From contig CALFYG010000091.1 of the NCBI GenBank assembly GCA_937952095.1, positions 1 to 28,670 on the forward strand: a DNA stretch of 28,670 bases, read 5' to 3'. Under the pieces are notes generated by a model that saw only the letters and a program-made list of their open reading frames with translations, ran no database searches and was not told the DNA's origin. This DNA comes from an uncultured Micrococcales bacterium (GTDB taxonomy: Bacteria; Actinomycetota; Actinomycetes; S36-B12; UBA10799). This document shows positions 1 to 9,072 of this stretch, one piece after another (the stretch's first letter is position 1; each line of letters begins with the position of its first letter). The translations under genes and the position numbers were made by a program.

Positions 1-1524
1 GTGGTGGAATCCCTGCGCCCGACTCTGGTCCCCCGCACGACCAAGCATCAGGCGATGGTGACAGCCGCCTGTGCGGCCACCATGGGGCTGGCGGCATCGC
101 CGGTCGCGAAGCGGCCCGTCCCGGGGACGCGGTGGTTGCTACCGGCTGGGCTGGTGGTGGCGGGAGTGCGGGCCGCCCATCACATCCGGGCCCAGCGCAG
201 GTCCTATCCGGCGTGGGACCCGCGGCCGCAGAACCCGGCCGTGGCGGTGGGTGTCGGCACGGTGGCGGGGTGGACTGTGGCACACGCCCCTGGAGCGATC
301 GCCCGCTGGGGCCGCGCCGCCGGTGATGCCGTGGCGGCGCGTCGCGGTGGTTCGGGCGCCGTCTGGACCGGCGTGCTTGCCGGGGGCTCTGCCGTCGCGT
401 TGACCGCCGTCGGGGCGATCGGCGGGAAGGTGGCACTCGATGCCCTGCGTGGGGTGGGGTTGCGGGCGGACCCCGCCCTGGTCGATCCACCCGACAGCCC
501 ATACGTCACCGCTGGTGTGGGTTCGGAGATCTCCTACGGCACTCTTGCGCGCGACGGTCGGAGGTTCGTCTCGTTCCGTACCCCTGCCGATCAGATCCGC
601 AGTGTGGACGGCCGTGCGATGGAACCACTGCGCGTGTACGTCGGTCTCGAGAGTGCCAACACCGTCGAGCAGCGCGTCGACCTGGCCATGCGCGAGCTCG
701 ACCGTCTCGGCGCCTTCGAGCGCGCCAACCTGCTCATCATGAGTCCAGCGGGTTCCGGGTACGCGGACTATGTCGCGGCGGAAGCGATCGAGTGCTTCAC
801 GCGTGGCGACTGCGCCAGCGTCGTGGTGCAGTACGGGGTGTTGCCGTCGATGTTGTCGTTGACGCGGGTGGCACTGGGTGCTCAGACCGTTCGCCTGCTG
901 CTCGACCGGATCGATGAACGCATCGCGACCCAGACCCGGCGCCCGCGGGTGCTGATGTACGGGGAGAGCCTCGGGGCGCGGGTCGCACAGGAGGCGCTGC
1001 GGATCGCGCCGTCACGGGTCGATGACACAGGCCACGTCGACGGGATCGACGCTCTGGTCAGCGTGGGAACCCCGGGCGGCCCGTCCCTGCGCAACGACCT
1101 GCTGCACAGCCCGGACGTCGTCCACCTCGATCGCTGGCAACAGATGACTGGTGACGAGCAAGCGCAGCTGTGGTTCGTGGACCACGACGCCGACCCGGTG
1201 ACTCGGTGGGATGGGGCACTGGCGTGGCGGTATCCGGACTGGCTACGGCGCCCGCGCGGGCGCAACGTGCCCGACGACATGAATTGGCTGCCGGTCCTCA
1301 CCTGGTGGCAGGTGATCTTCGATCTCGTCTTCGCCGCCCAGCAGCAGTCGGGGGTGTTCCGTTCGATCGGTCACGACTACCGGGCGGATCTCGCCCCGAT
1401 CCTGGCGGCGGTCGTGGGCCGGGGCGCCGACGTCGCGAAGGTCGCCGACCTGCTGGCCCGCCGGGAGGTCATGCGGGACTCGACCACGTCGGCCATCACC
1501 ACTGGGTCGATCCCGCCGACCTGA
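1..1524 (+). CDS. membrane alpha/beta-hydrolase (Abhydrolase_9 type), 5' end probably outside window
   Basis: This is an actinobacterial membrane-anchored alpha/beta-hydrolase; the substrate is unknown. The first ~150 residues are Ala/Gly/Val-rich, with several candidate membrane stretches (about residues 45-60, 80-100 and 118-145). The C-terminal ~330 residues form the hydrolase. The nucleophile elbow GESLG puts the serine at residue 323, a downstream DHDAD segment could supply the acid, and H458 (in GHDY) fits the catalytic histidine. Family members usually have a further hydrophobic N-terminal helix before the ESLRPTLVPR-like segment. That helix is absent and the frame is open at base 1, so the real start probably lies left of the window, although tandem GTG codons at 1 and 4 could serve. 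The 3' end is convergent with the VOC gene, with a 6-nt gap. Family assignment rests on overall pattern and is fairly secure; the biological role is not known. Confidence 0.8.
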   Translation: MVESLRPTLVPRTTKHQAMVTAACAATMGLAASPVAKRPVPGTRWLLPAGLVVAGVRAAHHIRAQRRSYPAWDPRPQNPAVAVGVGTVAGWTVAHAPGAIARWGRAAGDAVAARRGGSGAVWTGVLAGGSAVALTAVGAIGGKVALDALRGVGLRADPALVDPPDSPYVTAGVGSEISYGTLARDGRRFVSFRTPADQIRSVDGRAMEPLRVYVGLESANTVEQRVDLAMRELDRLGAFERANLLIMSPAGSGYADYVAAEAIECFTRGDCASVVVQYGVLPSMLSLTRVALGAQTVRLLLDRIDERIATQTRRPRVLMYGESLGARVAQEALRIAPSRVDDTGHVDGIDALVSVGTPGGPSLRNDLLHSPDVVHLDRWQQMTGDEQAQLWFVDHDADPVTRWDGALAWRYPDWLRRPRGRNVPDDMNWLPVLTWWQVIFDLVFAAQQQSGVFRSIGHDYRADLAPILAAVVGRGADVAKVADLLARREVMRDSTTSAITTGSIPPT

Positions 1525-1530
1525 GCCCGT

Positions 1531-1917
1531 TCAGCCCTGAGGTGGCATCGTCGGGGCGATCATCCCGAAGACGTTGCCGTCGGGGTCCTTGACGTACGCC
1601 ATGATCCCCACGCCGGGCATGTCGGTGACGGGAAGTGCTTCAGCGCCTCCGGCCCGAAGCGCGGCGTTGAAACTCGCCTGGCAATCGGCGACCCCGACGA
1701 CGAAGACGTTGCCGTTGATGGGTGCGTCAGCGGCGGGCGGCGGTCCCTGGCGCTGGGTGAGGCCGCCGTTGATCCCCATGTCCTCGTCGCCGGTGGTGAT
1801 GACCCAGTAGGGGATCTCGCCCCACCGCTCGAAGTTCCACCCGAACACCTCGGAGTAGAAGTCGATCAACCGCTGCGGGTCGCTCGCATGGATTTCGAAG
1901 TGCACGGGTCTTGGCAT
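1531..1917 (-). CDS. VOC/glyoxalase-like protein
   Basis: A 128-residue protein of the vicinal oxygen chelate superfamily. It opens with a beta-strand plus PVHFEIHASDPQRLIDFY, has GWNFERWG, and ends with KDPDGNVFGM, the usual glyoxalase-fold signature. Single-module members like this dimerise to form the metal site, and H7 and the C-terminal region fit ligand positions. Substrate cannot be predicted: the fold covers glyoxalases, dioxygenases and antibiotic-binding proteins. The ATG at 1917 has no Shine-Dalgarno but is preceded at 6 nt by TACGGT, so it is probably translated from a leaderless mRNA. The neighbouring DUF2510 gene lies upstream on the same strand, but the VOC gene has its own promoter signal. 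Confidence 0.88.
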   Translation of the reverse strand: MPRPVHFEIHASDPQRLIDFYSEVFGWNFERWGEIPYWVITTGDEDMGINGGLTQRQGPPPAADAPINGNVFVVGVADCQASFNAALRAGGAEALPVTDMPGVGIMAYVKDPDGNVFGMIAPTMPPQG

Positions 1918-1923
1918 GTTTCG

Positions 1924-1929
1924 ACCGTA
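1924..1929 (-). promoter_or_regulatory. -10 element of leaderless promoter (VOC gene)
   Basis: TACGGT on the minus strand, 6 nt from the ATG at 1917, fits TAnnnT at the spacing that places transcription start at the start codon. No clear -35 is visible. Confidence 0.5.
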
Positions 1930-1950
1930 ATCCCGCGCTCGGCCCCCGGT

Positions 1951-3255
1951 CTACTGTCCGGAGCCCTGGGGGATCGGTACACCGTTGTCGTCGATCGAGC
2001 GGTAGGTCGGGTGGTCGGTCAGATCCCGCCAGATCGGGACGATGCCGATCACCGTGATCGCGGCCAGCGCCATCGTGAAGGGCAGGAGCAGGAGGTTGAG
2101 CGTCAGCGCCAGACCGAGCTGGCCCGTCGGGTCGGTGGCGGCGCCGGCCGTCCCGAGGAAGATCGCGCCCACGGGGATGCTCACGACCGTGCTGATGACG
2201 TTGATGATCACCGAGGCCGCCAGCGACCAGAGCAGGTACCGGCCCAGCACCGCCCAGAACTTGCCCTTCGTCGCCCGCCACGACCAACTCAGCGCGCGGC
2301 GTCCCACGACTGCCTGGGCCAGGGCCGGGATCAGCCGTCCGGTCAGCCAGAAGGCGACCGCGAACGTGCCGAAGAACGCCAGGATTCCGAGTGCCACCGC
2401 CAGCCCAGGGGCGATCTGCGCGGCCAGACCGATGATCAGCGTCACCACGATGACGGCGATGGTCACGAACAGCATGATCAGCAGGTAGTAGCCGAAGAGT
2501 CGGAACCCCGCGACGAACCCAGAACGCCACGCGGCGCCCCAGGAGACCCGTTCACCGGCGGCCGCGTCCATCGCGAGTCGGTTCACGGCACCGATCTGGA
2601 TTGTGCTCGCGAGCAGCAGAAGGACGCCGGCCAGCAGGCCGACCAGTGCCCAGCCCAACGGTGAGAGCGTGTTGAACGCGTCGGAGAACGCGGACACGAT
2701 CTCGTCGCCCTGCGCGGAGGTGAAGTCGCCCTCGGGGTTGGATTCGAGCGCGCTGCCGACCGCGTCGAGGCCGCGCCGCAACGCACTGACGTCGATGAGT
2801 GCGATCGTGATGACCGCCATGACCGCGGTGACCAGCCCCCAGATGATGGCGGAGATGGCCAGGATGGGGAACCATGCCCGGCGAGTGATCCGGCCGATGT
2901 CGCCGAACATGCCGCCGAGCGGACGCATGCCGCTGGCGGTCAGCGGAGCCTGTGGGGGCGGGGTGTAGGCCGCGTAGCCGGGGTACTGCGGCGGCTGCGG
3001 TGGTGTTGCAGGGTCCCCCCAGGTCCCACCGGGTTGCGGCCATGCCGCTGTCGCGGGGACCTCGGACTGCACTTGAGTGGGTTCCTCGAGCCGGGTGGTG
3101 GGCTGTTCCGAGGGCTCGTCCCCGAGGACGGTGGTCTCCTGCCCGGCCGGGTTCGGCCGCGTGTACTCGGTCCATCCCACCCCGCTCCACCACCGCAAGC
3201 CCCCGCTGCCGTCGGGGTTCGGGTACCAGCCGGCCTGGGGCGCATCGTTGGTCAT
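1951..3255 (-). CDS. DUF2510 domain membrane protein
   Basis: A 434-residue membrane protein of unknown function. Residues 8-32 form a DUF2510 motif (GWYPNPDGSGGLRWWSGVGW), a short Trp-rich module found at the N terminus of many actinobacterial membrane proteins. A Pro/Gln/Thr-rich linker follows to about residue 110. The rest contains about six hydrophobic helices (roughly 129-154, 201-223, 252-279, 283-306, 337-360 and 379-407), resembling the glycerophosphodiester-phosphodiesterase-type membrane domain without any catalytic domain. The ATG at 3255 is chosen because the DUF2510 motif begins directly after it and TAGCCT lies 6 nt upstream, which suggests leaderless translation. It is divergent from the HD-domain gene across the composite inverted repeat. 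Confidence 0.85.
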   Translation of the reverse strand: MTNDAPQAGWYPNPDGSGGLRWWSGVGWTEYTRPNPAGQETTVLGDEPSEQPTTRLEEPTQVQSEVPATAAWPQPGGTWGDPATPPQPPQYPGYAAYTPPPQAPLTASGMRPLGGMFGDIGRITRRAWFPILAISAIIWGLVTAVMAVITIALIDVSALRRGLDAVGSALESNPEGDFTSAQGDEIVSAFSDAFNTLSPLGWALVGLLAGVLLLLASTIQIGAVNRLAMDAAAGERVSWGAAWRSGFVAGFRLFGYYLLIMLFVTIAVIVVTLIIGLAAQIAPGLAVALGILAFFGTFAVAFWLTGRLIPALAQAVVGRRALSWSWRATKGKFWAVLGRYLLWSLAASVIINVISTVVSIPVGAIFLGTAGAATDPTGQLGLALTLNLLLLPFTMALAAITVIGIVPIWRDLTDHPTYRSIDDNGVPIPQGSGQ

Positions 3256-3261
3256 GATCCC

Positions 3262-3267
3262 AGGCTA
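3262..3267 (-). promoter_or_regulatory. -10 element of leaderless promoter (DUF2510 gene)
   Basis: TAGCCT on the minus strand, 6 nt before the ATG at 3255. The composite inverted repeat begins about 22 nt further upstream, in the region where a -35 element would lie. Confidence 0.5.
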
Positions 3268-3289
3268 GATGCTGGTCCTGCGCGCCCGT

Positions 3290-3424
3290 CGCGGACACTT
3301 GCGGTTGGCCCAGGCGCCCGCCAACCTGAAACGGTCGCCTGAACCTGCCGAAAGGGTCGCTGAAGCGACCATGTGCGGTTGAGAAGCCTCCCCGAGCGGC
3401 GTCACTCAACCGCAAGTGTCCGCG
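3290..3424. repeat. composite inverted repeat with nested hairpins (region 1)
   Basis: The outer arms 3290-3307 and 3407-3424 are an 18-bp perfect inverted repeat (CGCGGACACTTGCGGTTG and its complement). Nested inside are: GGTTGG at 3303-3308 with CCAACC at 3321-3326; a GGTCGC-TGAA-GCGACC hairpin at 3355-3370, with a further GGTCGC at 3333-3338; and TGCGGTTGAG at 3374-3383 with CTCAACCGCA at 3405-3414. The right outer arm can therefore pair either with the far left arm or with the nearer copy, but not both. The block lies between two divergent genes and upstream of both predicted -10 elements. See the region at 11188-11319 for the same layout with different arm sequence. Confidence 0.8.
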
Positions 3425-3433
3425 GACTGGCGG

Positions 3434-3439
3434 TACCCT
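3434..3439 (+). promoter_or_regulatory. -10 element upstream of HD-domain gene
   Basis: TACCCT lies 6 nt before an ATG at 3446, matching the leaderless spacing seen at other genes here. That ATG opens a 9-codon frame, not the HD-domain frame. The element begins 10 nt after the right arm of the composite inverted repeat, so the repeat covers the -35 zone. Confidence 0.45.
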
Positions 3440-3445
3440 GCGCCA

Positions 3446-3475
3446 ATGATCTTGATGCCGATCGAAGGACGGTGA
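3446..3475 (+). other. possible leaderless 9-codon upstream ORF
   Basis: ATG at 3446 reads MILMPIEGR and stops with TGA at 3473-3475. It sits at leaderless distance from TACCCT. The stop overlaps an in-frame GTG (3472) of the HD-domain gene and lies 6 nt before the preferred GTG at 3481. It could couple or reinitiate translation of the HD gene, or simply be chance. Nothing in the peptide suggests an amino-acid attenuator. Confidence 0.3.
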
Positions 3476-3480
3476 GAGGC

Positions 3481-4227
3481 GTGGATGATGTGGGATCGCT
3501 GGCCTGGGGCCGTGCCACGGGTGGAGTGCTGACCCGCGCGCAACGGCAGCGCCTGCGGATGGCGGTACTGCGCGACGCGCGCGTCTACGCCCGGTCCATG
3601 GCACTGCTCGCCTTGCGCCGTGGCACACGCAGCGCGAAGGCCGATCTCACCGTCATGGACATGCCCGACACCGATCTGTGCCGCGGGGTGGAAGCGGCCG
3701 TGGTGGGGGCGGAATCGCCGCAGATGCTCGGGCATTCCTACCGCACGGTCGCCTACGCCCACGCGTTGGCGGCGGTGGACGGGCTCTCTGTCGATCTCGA
3801 ACTGCTGTGGTGCGCGTGTCTGCTGCACGACATCGGCATCGAACGCACGGTGCCCGGCCGGTGTTTCGCGGTGCGTGGCGGCGAGGAGACGGTACGTATC
3901 GCGCAGAGTGCCGGTGCCGACCATGCCACGGCCGAATTACTCGGGGATGCTGTCAGCAGGCATGCCACCGCTGACCTCGACCCGGACGCGCATCCCCTGC
4001 CATATCTGGTCGCCGCCGGCGCCCTCGTCGATGTTCTGGGAAAGCGCCTGGATGAGATGGATCGTGACTTCGTGCGGGCGGTCAATCAGGCACGGCCCCG
4101 AGACGACTTCGCGTCCGTGCTGTCCGGGGTCTGGCGCGCGGAGACCCGAGCCGTGCCCAAGGGCCGTGCCGCGGTGGCTCAGCACACGGCCGCCTTCTCG
4201 GTAGCAGCCCGGTTCGCGCCGCTCTAG
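3481..4227 (+). CDS. HD-domain protein, putative metal-dependent phosphohydrolase
   Basis: A protein of about 248 residues with an HD domain. From the GTG at 3481, visible motif residues are H85 (GHSYRT), the H116-D117 pair (LLHDIGIE) and D184 (ALVDVLG), the H...HD...D order of HD-superfamily metal-dependent phosphohydrolases. H161 (SRHATAD) may also belong to the site. Substrate is unknown; related HD proteins act on nucleotides, cyclic nucleotides or small phosphorylated compounds. The frame is open from 3373, but that would place the N terminus inside the inverted repeat. GTG 3481 follows GAAGGACGG at a workable distance; GTG 3472 and 3490 are alternatives. Convergent with typA, with a 2-nt gap. 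Confidence 0.75.
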   Translation: MDDVGSLAWGRATGGVLTRAQRQRLRMAVLRDARVYARSMALLALRRGTRSAKADLTVMDMPDTDLCRGVEAAVVGAESPQMLGHSYRTVAYAHALAAVDGLSVDLELLWCACLLHDIGIERTVPGRCFAVRGGEETVRIAQSAGADHATAELLGDAVSRHATADLDPDAHPLPYLVAAGALVDVLGKRLDEMDRDFVRAVNQARPRDDFASVLSGVWRAETRAVPKGRAAVAQHTAAFSVAARFAPL

Positions 4228-4229
4228 CC

Positions 4230-6074
<1,845 letters not shown>

Positions 6075-6140
6075 AAGGGGTCCTTGGATAGGGGGATTGA
6101 CTCAATTGTCGCAGGTGTACGGACGGACTCCGATCGGGCG

Positions 6141-6146
6141 TACCGT
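6141..6146 (+). promoter_or_regulatory. -10 element (small secreted protein gene)
   Basis: TACCGT fits TAnnnT and would give a leader of about 13 nt containing the GGAGG ribosome-binding site at 6156-6160. No -35 consensus at 17 bp. TTGACT at 6097-6102 is too far upstream to pair with it. Confidence 0.35.
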
Positions 6147-6165
6147 GGAGGGTGAGGAGGGCGAC

Positions 6166-6573
6166 ATGAAACGGGTAGCGGGAGTTCTGGCGGCAACGAT
6201 GGCCATCGCAGGGTTCGCGGCCCCTGCCGAGGCGGTGACCACCAAGGACATCTACATGGTGAAGAACCTGCAGAAGGTGAACGGCTTCTACGTAGGGGAG
6301 TTCGTGGTCCTGCGCAAGACCGGTACGGAGGTGGTGGGCGCACGGGGGGCGTTCGCCAGTGAGTACTTCTGTTTCGCCGGCAGTGTGTCCAACGGGGTCT
6401 TCTCCGTGCAGACCTGGGACGAGTTCAACAACCCTGGCGGCACCTGGACCCGGCCCTGGGTCAAGGGACACATCAAGAGTTGGCAGAAGGTGACCTGGAC
6501 GCAGTTCATGAAGTACTCGGAGGGCTTCAAGCCCGGCAAGGCGATCAACTACTGCATCGACGCCATCGAGTAG
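6166..6573 (+). CDS. small secreted protein of unknown family
   Basis: A 135-residue protein I do not recognise. The N terminus is a clear signal peptide: MKR, a hydrophobic core rich in Ala/Val/Ile, and a probable signal-peptidase I site AEA|V after residue 23. The mature part (~112 residues) is rich in aromatic residues and Lys. It has one Cys in an EYFCFAG segment and one near the C terminus (INYCIDAIE), which could form a disulfide after export. No membrane anchor, LPXTG or lipobox is present. Start ATG 6166 is supported by GGAGG 5 nt upstream and by the signal peptide; the frame extends further left but only antisense to typA. It ends 1 nt before the stop of the convergent GGDEF-EAL gene. 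Confidence 0.8.
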   Translation: MKRVAGVLAATMAIAGFAAPAEAVTTKDIYMVKNLQKVNGFYVGEFVVLRKTGTEVVGARGAFASEYFCFAGSVSNGVFSVQTWDEFNNPGGTWTRPWVKGHIKSWQKVTWTQFMKYSEGFKPGKAINYCIDAIE

Positions 6574-6574
6574 G

Positions 6575-8950
6575 TCAGCGCGTCAACACTTGCGGCATGG
6601 CGATTCCGGTGTGCCACATCTGAAGGCACATCTGTGCCGAGACCGGGCGGGAGAACAGGTACCCCTGTGCGATGTGAACCCCCTCGCCGAGCAGGATCCG
6701 CGCCTGTCGCGGCGTCTCCACGCCCTCGGCGATGACCTCGAGGTTCAGCGCCCGGGCCAGCGCGACGATCGTGCGCACGATCTCCAACGATTCGGGGGTC
6801 TCGCCGAGGCCCATGACGAACGCGCGGTCGATCTTGAGTTGATGGGTGGGGAGGTCGGCCAGGCGTGACAGCGATGAGAAGCCCGTACCGAAGTCGTCGA
6901 TCGCGATGTTCACGCCCACGGCGCGCACGCGGTCGAGTTCGCGCTGGGCGTCCTCGTCCATCGCGGCTGTCTCCGTGACCTCGACGACCAGGCCTTCCGG
7001 CGGCAGGTGGCGGCGCTGCAGCGTTTCCTCCACGACCTGCGGGAAGTCGTCGGTGAGTTGTGCGGTGTCGACGTTCACTGCGACCACGGCATCGCATTCC
7101 GTGCGCCACTGTGCGACCGTCTCGCACGAACGATCCAGGACCCAGGCGCCGAGCCGGTTCATGAGGCCGTGATCGCGGGCCAGGGCGATGAACTGGGTGG
7201 GCGGAACGATCCGCCCGGTTGCATCGCGCCAGCGCACCAGCGCCTCTGCAGCAACCAGAGAGCCGGTGCGCATGTCGACCTGCGGCTGGAACTCGAGGAT
7301 GAAGTGATCGTCGGGTCGCCGAAGAGCCACCCGCAGGGCGCGTGCGAGCTGTCGCTGGGCAGCGCCGCGGCTGGCCATCACGGGGTCGAAGCGGACCACA
7401 GAATCCGATCCCAACTCCTTCGCGGCGCGTACCGCGATGTCGGCGTTGGTCAGCAGCGTGTCCAGGTTGTTGCCGTCCTCGGGGAACACCGCGATGCCCA
7501 CCGAGCTGGTCATCTGCACGTCGCGGTCGCCGATCGGGATCGGCTCGTTGATCAGGGTCTGCACCATGGTGGTCAGCCCCTCGAGCGATCCGCGGTCCAT
7601 GGCGTGCGCCACCACGAACTCGTCGCCGCCAAGACGTCCCACAGTGGAGTCCGCATCGCCGGCCAGCACTGTGAGCCGCTGGCCGATCTGGCGCAGGACC
7701 AGGTCTCCGGTGGGGTGTCCCCAGGTCGTGTTGATCTCCTTGAAACCGTCGAGATCGATGAACAGTACGGCTAGGGATCGGTCGGGGTTGCGAGACGCCC
7801 ACTCCTCGACCCAACTGCGCAGACCGTCGCGGTGCGGCAGTCCGGTGAGCGGATCCCGTTCGGCCAGGAACCGCAGGCGGTTGGTGGCGTGTTGCAGCTC
7901 ATCGGCGGTGCGGCGGATGCGTCGTGCGTCAAGCCACTTCCACACCGCCGTGCACAGCAGGGCTGTGAGTGCAAGCCCCAGGACCAGGGCCGCCCACGGA
8001 CGCCAGGCGCCCTGCGCGGCGATCAGGGTCTCGGTGGGCGCGCCGTACAGCACCATCGTGTGGCCCGGTCCGATCGGGATGCGGGCTCGGGCCGGCCACC
8101 CGGCGACGGTCTCGAGGTCCACCGGCTCACCGTTGGTCCAGACCACCGCTTCGTTGCCCTCGAAGCGGTCCACGAGCGCCAATGTCACGTCGTCGGGGTC
8201 GGTCTCGAGGGCCGATGTGGACATCCAGTCGGTCACACGCAGGACCCCGATGGACAGCCCCTGCCACAGGGCGCGCCTTTCCTCGGTCGTGGTGGGCCGG
8301 CTCTCCGCGGCGTAGATGGGTGAGTACATGAGCAGAGACGGTTGGCCGGCCTGCACGATGCTCACCAGCTGTGCGACCTGTGCGCGGCCGGTGTCACGTG
8401 CGCGTTCGATCGCTGCCTGCGCCTGTTCGCGTGCCAAGGCGTCGAGTCCGTAGACGGTCTCGTTCCCGCGTTGTGGGTACGAGTAGAGGATCGGGGCGTA
8501 CTGGGAGCGCTCGCCGGCCACTTGGACGCCGTCGATCCCGGGCTGGGTAATCATCCCTGCGTGGCCCTCCGCCGCGAGTTGCTGCTCCACCGCGGGCCGC
8601 TCGGCCTGTGTGATCAACGGTGCGTACTGCACGGCCTGCAGGTCCTCGCGGCCGCTGACCACGCGGCGCACGAATCCCTGGAACTCGGTCTCCGAGATGC
8701 TGTCGTCGACAGCGAACCATCCTGTGACGGCCGACAGCGTCCCGTTCAGCGTGCCCATCGAGTGCCCTGCTCGCTCGGCAGACATGCTCACGGATTCGAT
8801 GGTGATGTCCTCGGCACTCTGGTGGACGTAGTGCCTCAGCAGTTGCATCATGCCGATGGTCAGAGCGATCCCCAGGGCGGCCAGCAGTGCCACCGGAATG
8901 GCGTACTTCCACTCCGACGGCGTGCTGCGCCCATCCTGGTCACGGACCAC
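6575..8950 (-). CDS. membrane GGDEF-EAL cyclic-di-GMP enzyme with CHASE-like sensor
   Basis: A 791-residue bifunctional c-di-GMP turnover protein. Helix 1 (about 17-38) and helix 2 (about 316-338) bracket an extracytoplasmic region of ~275 residues resembling a CHASE domain. The GGDEF domain follows (GGDEF at 441-445, preceded by DPLTGLPHRDGL and FIDLDGFKEIN), then an EAL domain (E569-A-L-V-R-W, N626 in VNVDTAQL, DDFGTGFSSL from 685, KIDRAF and AEGVET). Both active sites look complete, so synthesis and hydrolysis are both possible. The RxxD product-inhibition site normally just upstream of GGDEF is replaced by DADS, so the usual feedback is probably lost. The start is GTG 8950. Convergent with the secreted protein gene, with a 1-nt gap. 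Confidence 0.93.
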   Translation of the reverse strand: MVRDQDGRSTPSEWKYAIPVALLAALGIALTIGMMQLLRHYVHQSAEDITIESVSMSAERAGHSMGTLNGTLSAVTGWFAVDDSISETEFQGFVRRVVSGREDLQAVQYAPLITQAERPAVEQQLAAEGHAGMITQPGIDGVQVAGERSQYAPILYSYPQRGNETVYGLDALAREQAQAAIERARDTGRAQVAQLVSIVQAGQPSLLMYSPIYAAESRPTTTEERRALWQGLSIGVLRVTDWMSTSALETDPDDVTLALVDRFEGNEAVVWTNGEPVDLETVAGWPARARIPIGPGHTMVLYGAPTETLIAAQGAWRPWAALVLGLALTALLCTAVWKWLDARRIRRTADELQHATNRLRFLAERDPLTGLPHRDGLRSWVEEWASRNPDRSLAVLFIDLDGFKEINTTWGHPTGDLVLRQIGQRLTVLAGDADSTVGRLGGDEFVVAHAMDRGSLEGLTTMVQTLINEPIPIGDRDVQMTSSVGIAVFPEDGNNLDTLLTNADIAVRAAKELGSDSVVRFDPVMASRGAAQRQLARALRVALRRPDDHFILEFQPQVDMRTGSLVAAEALVRWRDATGRIVPPTQFIALARDHGLMNRLGAWVLDRSCETVAQWRTECDAVVAVNVDTAQLTDDFPQVVEETLQRRHLPPEGLVVEVTETAAMDEDAQRELDRVRAVGVNIAIDDFGTGFSSLSRLADLPTHQLKIDRAFVMGLGETPESLEIVRTIVALARALNLEVIAEGVETPRQARILLGEGVHIAQGYLFSRPVSAQMCLQMWHTGIAMPQVLTR

Positions 8951-9049
8951 GGCTCCATGCTTTCGTGTCCGATGGGTAGTTGCACGTTGAAGTCAATCGA
9001 GCACAGACAGTGATCATCGTCGTGACGGGCGATGACCCCTGTCGCGCCC

Positions 9050-9055
9050 TACCCT
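9050..9055 (+). promoter_or_regulatory. -10 element (PLC-like gene)
   Basis: TACCCT would start transcription near 9062, giving a leader of about 11 nt that still contains the GGGAGG ribosome-binding site (9063-9068). Confidence 0.35.
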
Positions 9056-9072
9056 TGGCGCAGGGAGGCGGA

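Noticed and set aside
1888..2664. 258-codon plus-strand open frame rich in Arg, Asp and Gln
   Set aside because: Antisense to the DUF2510 membrane protein; low-complexity composition and no start signal.
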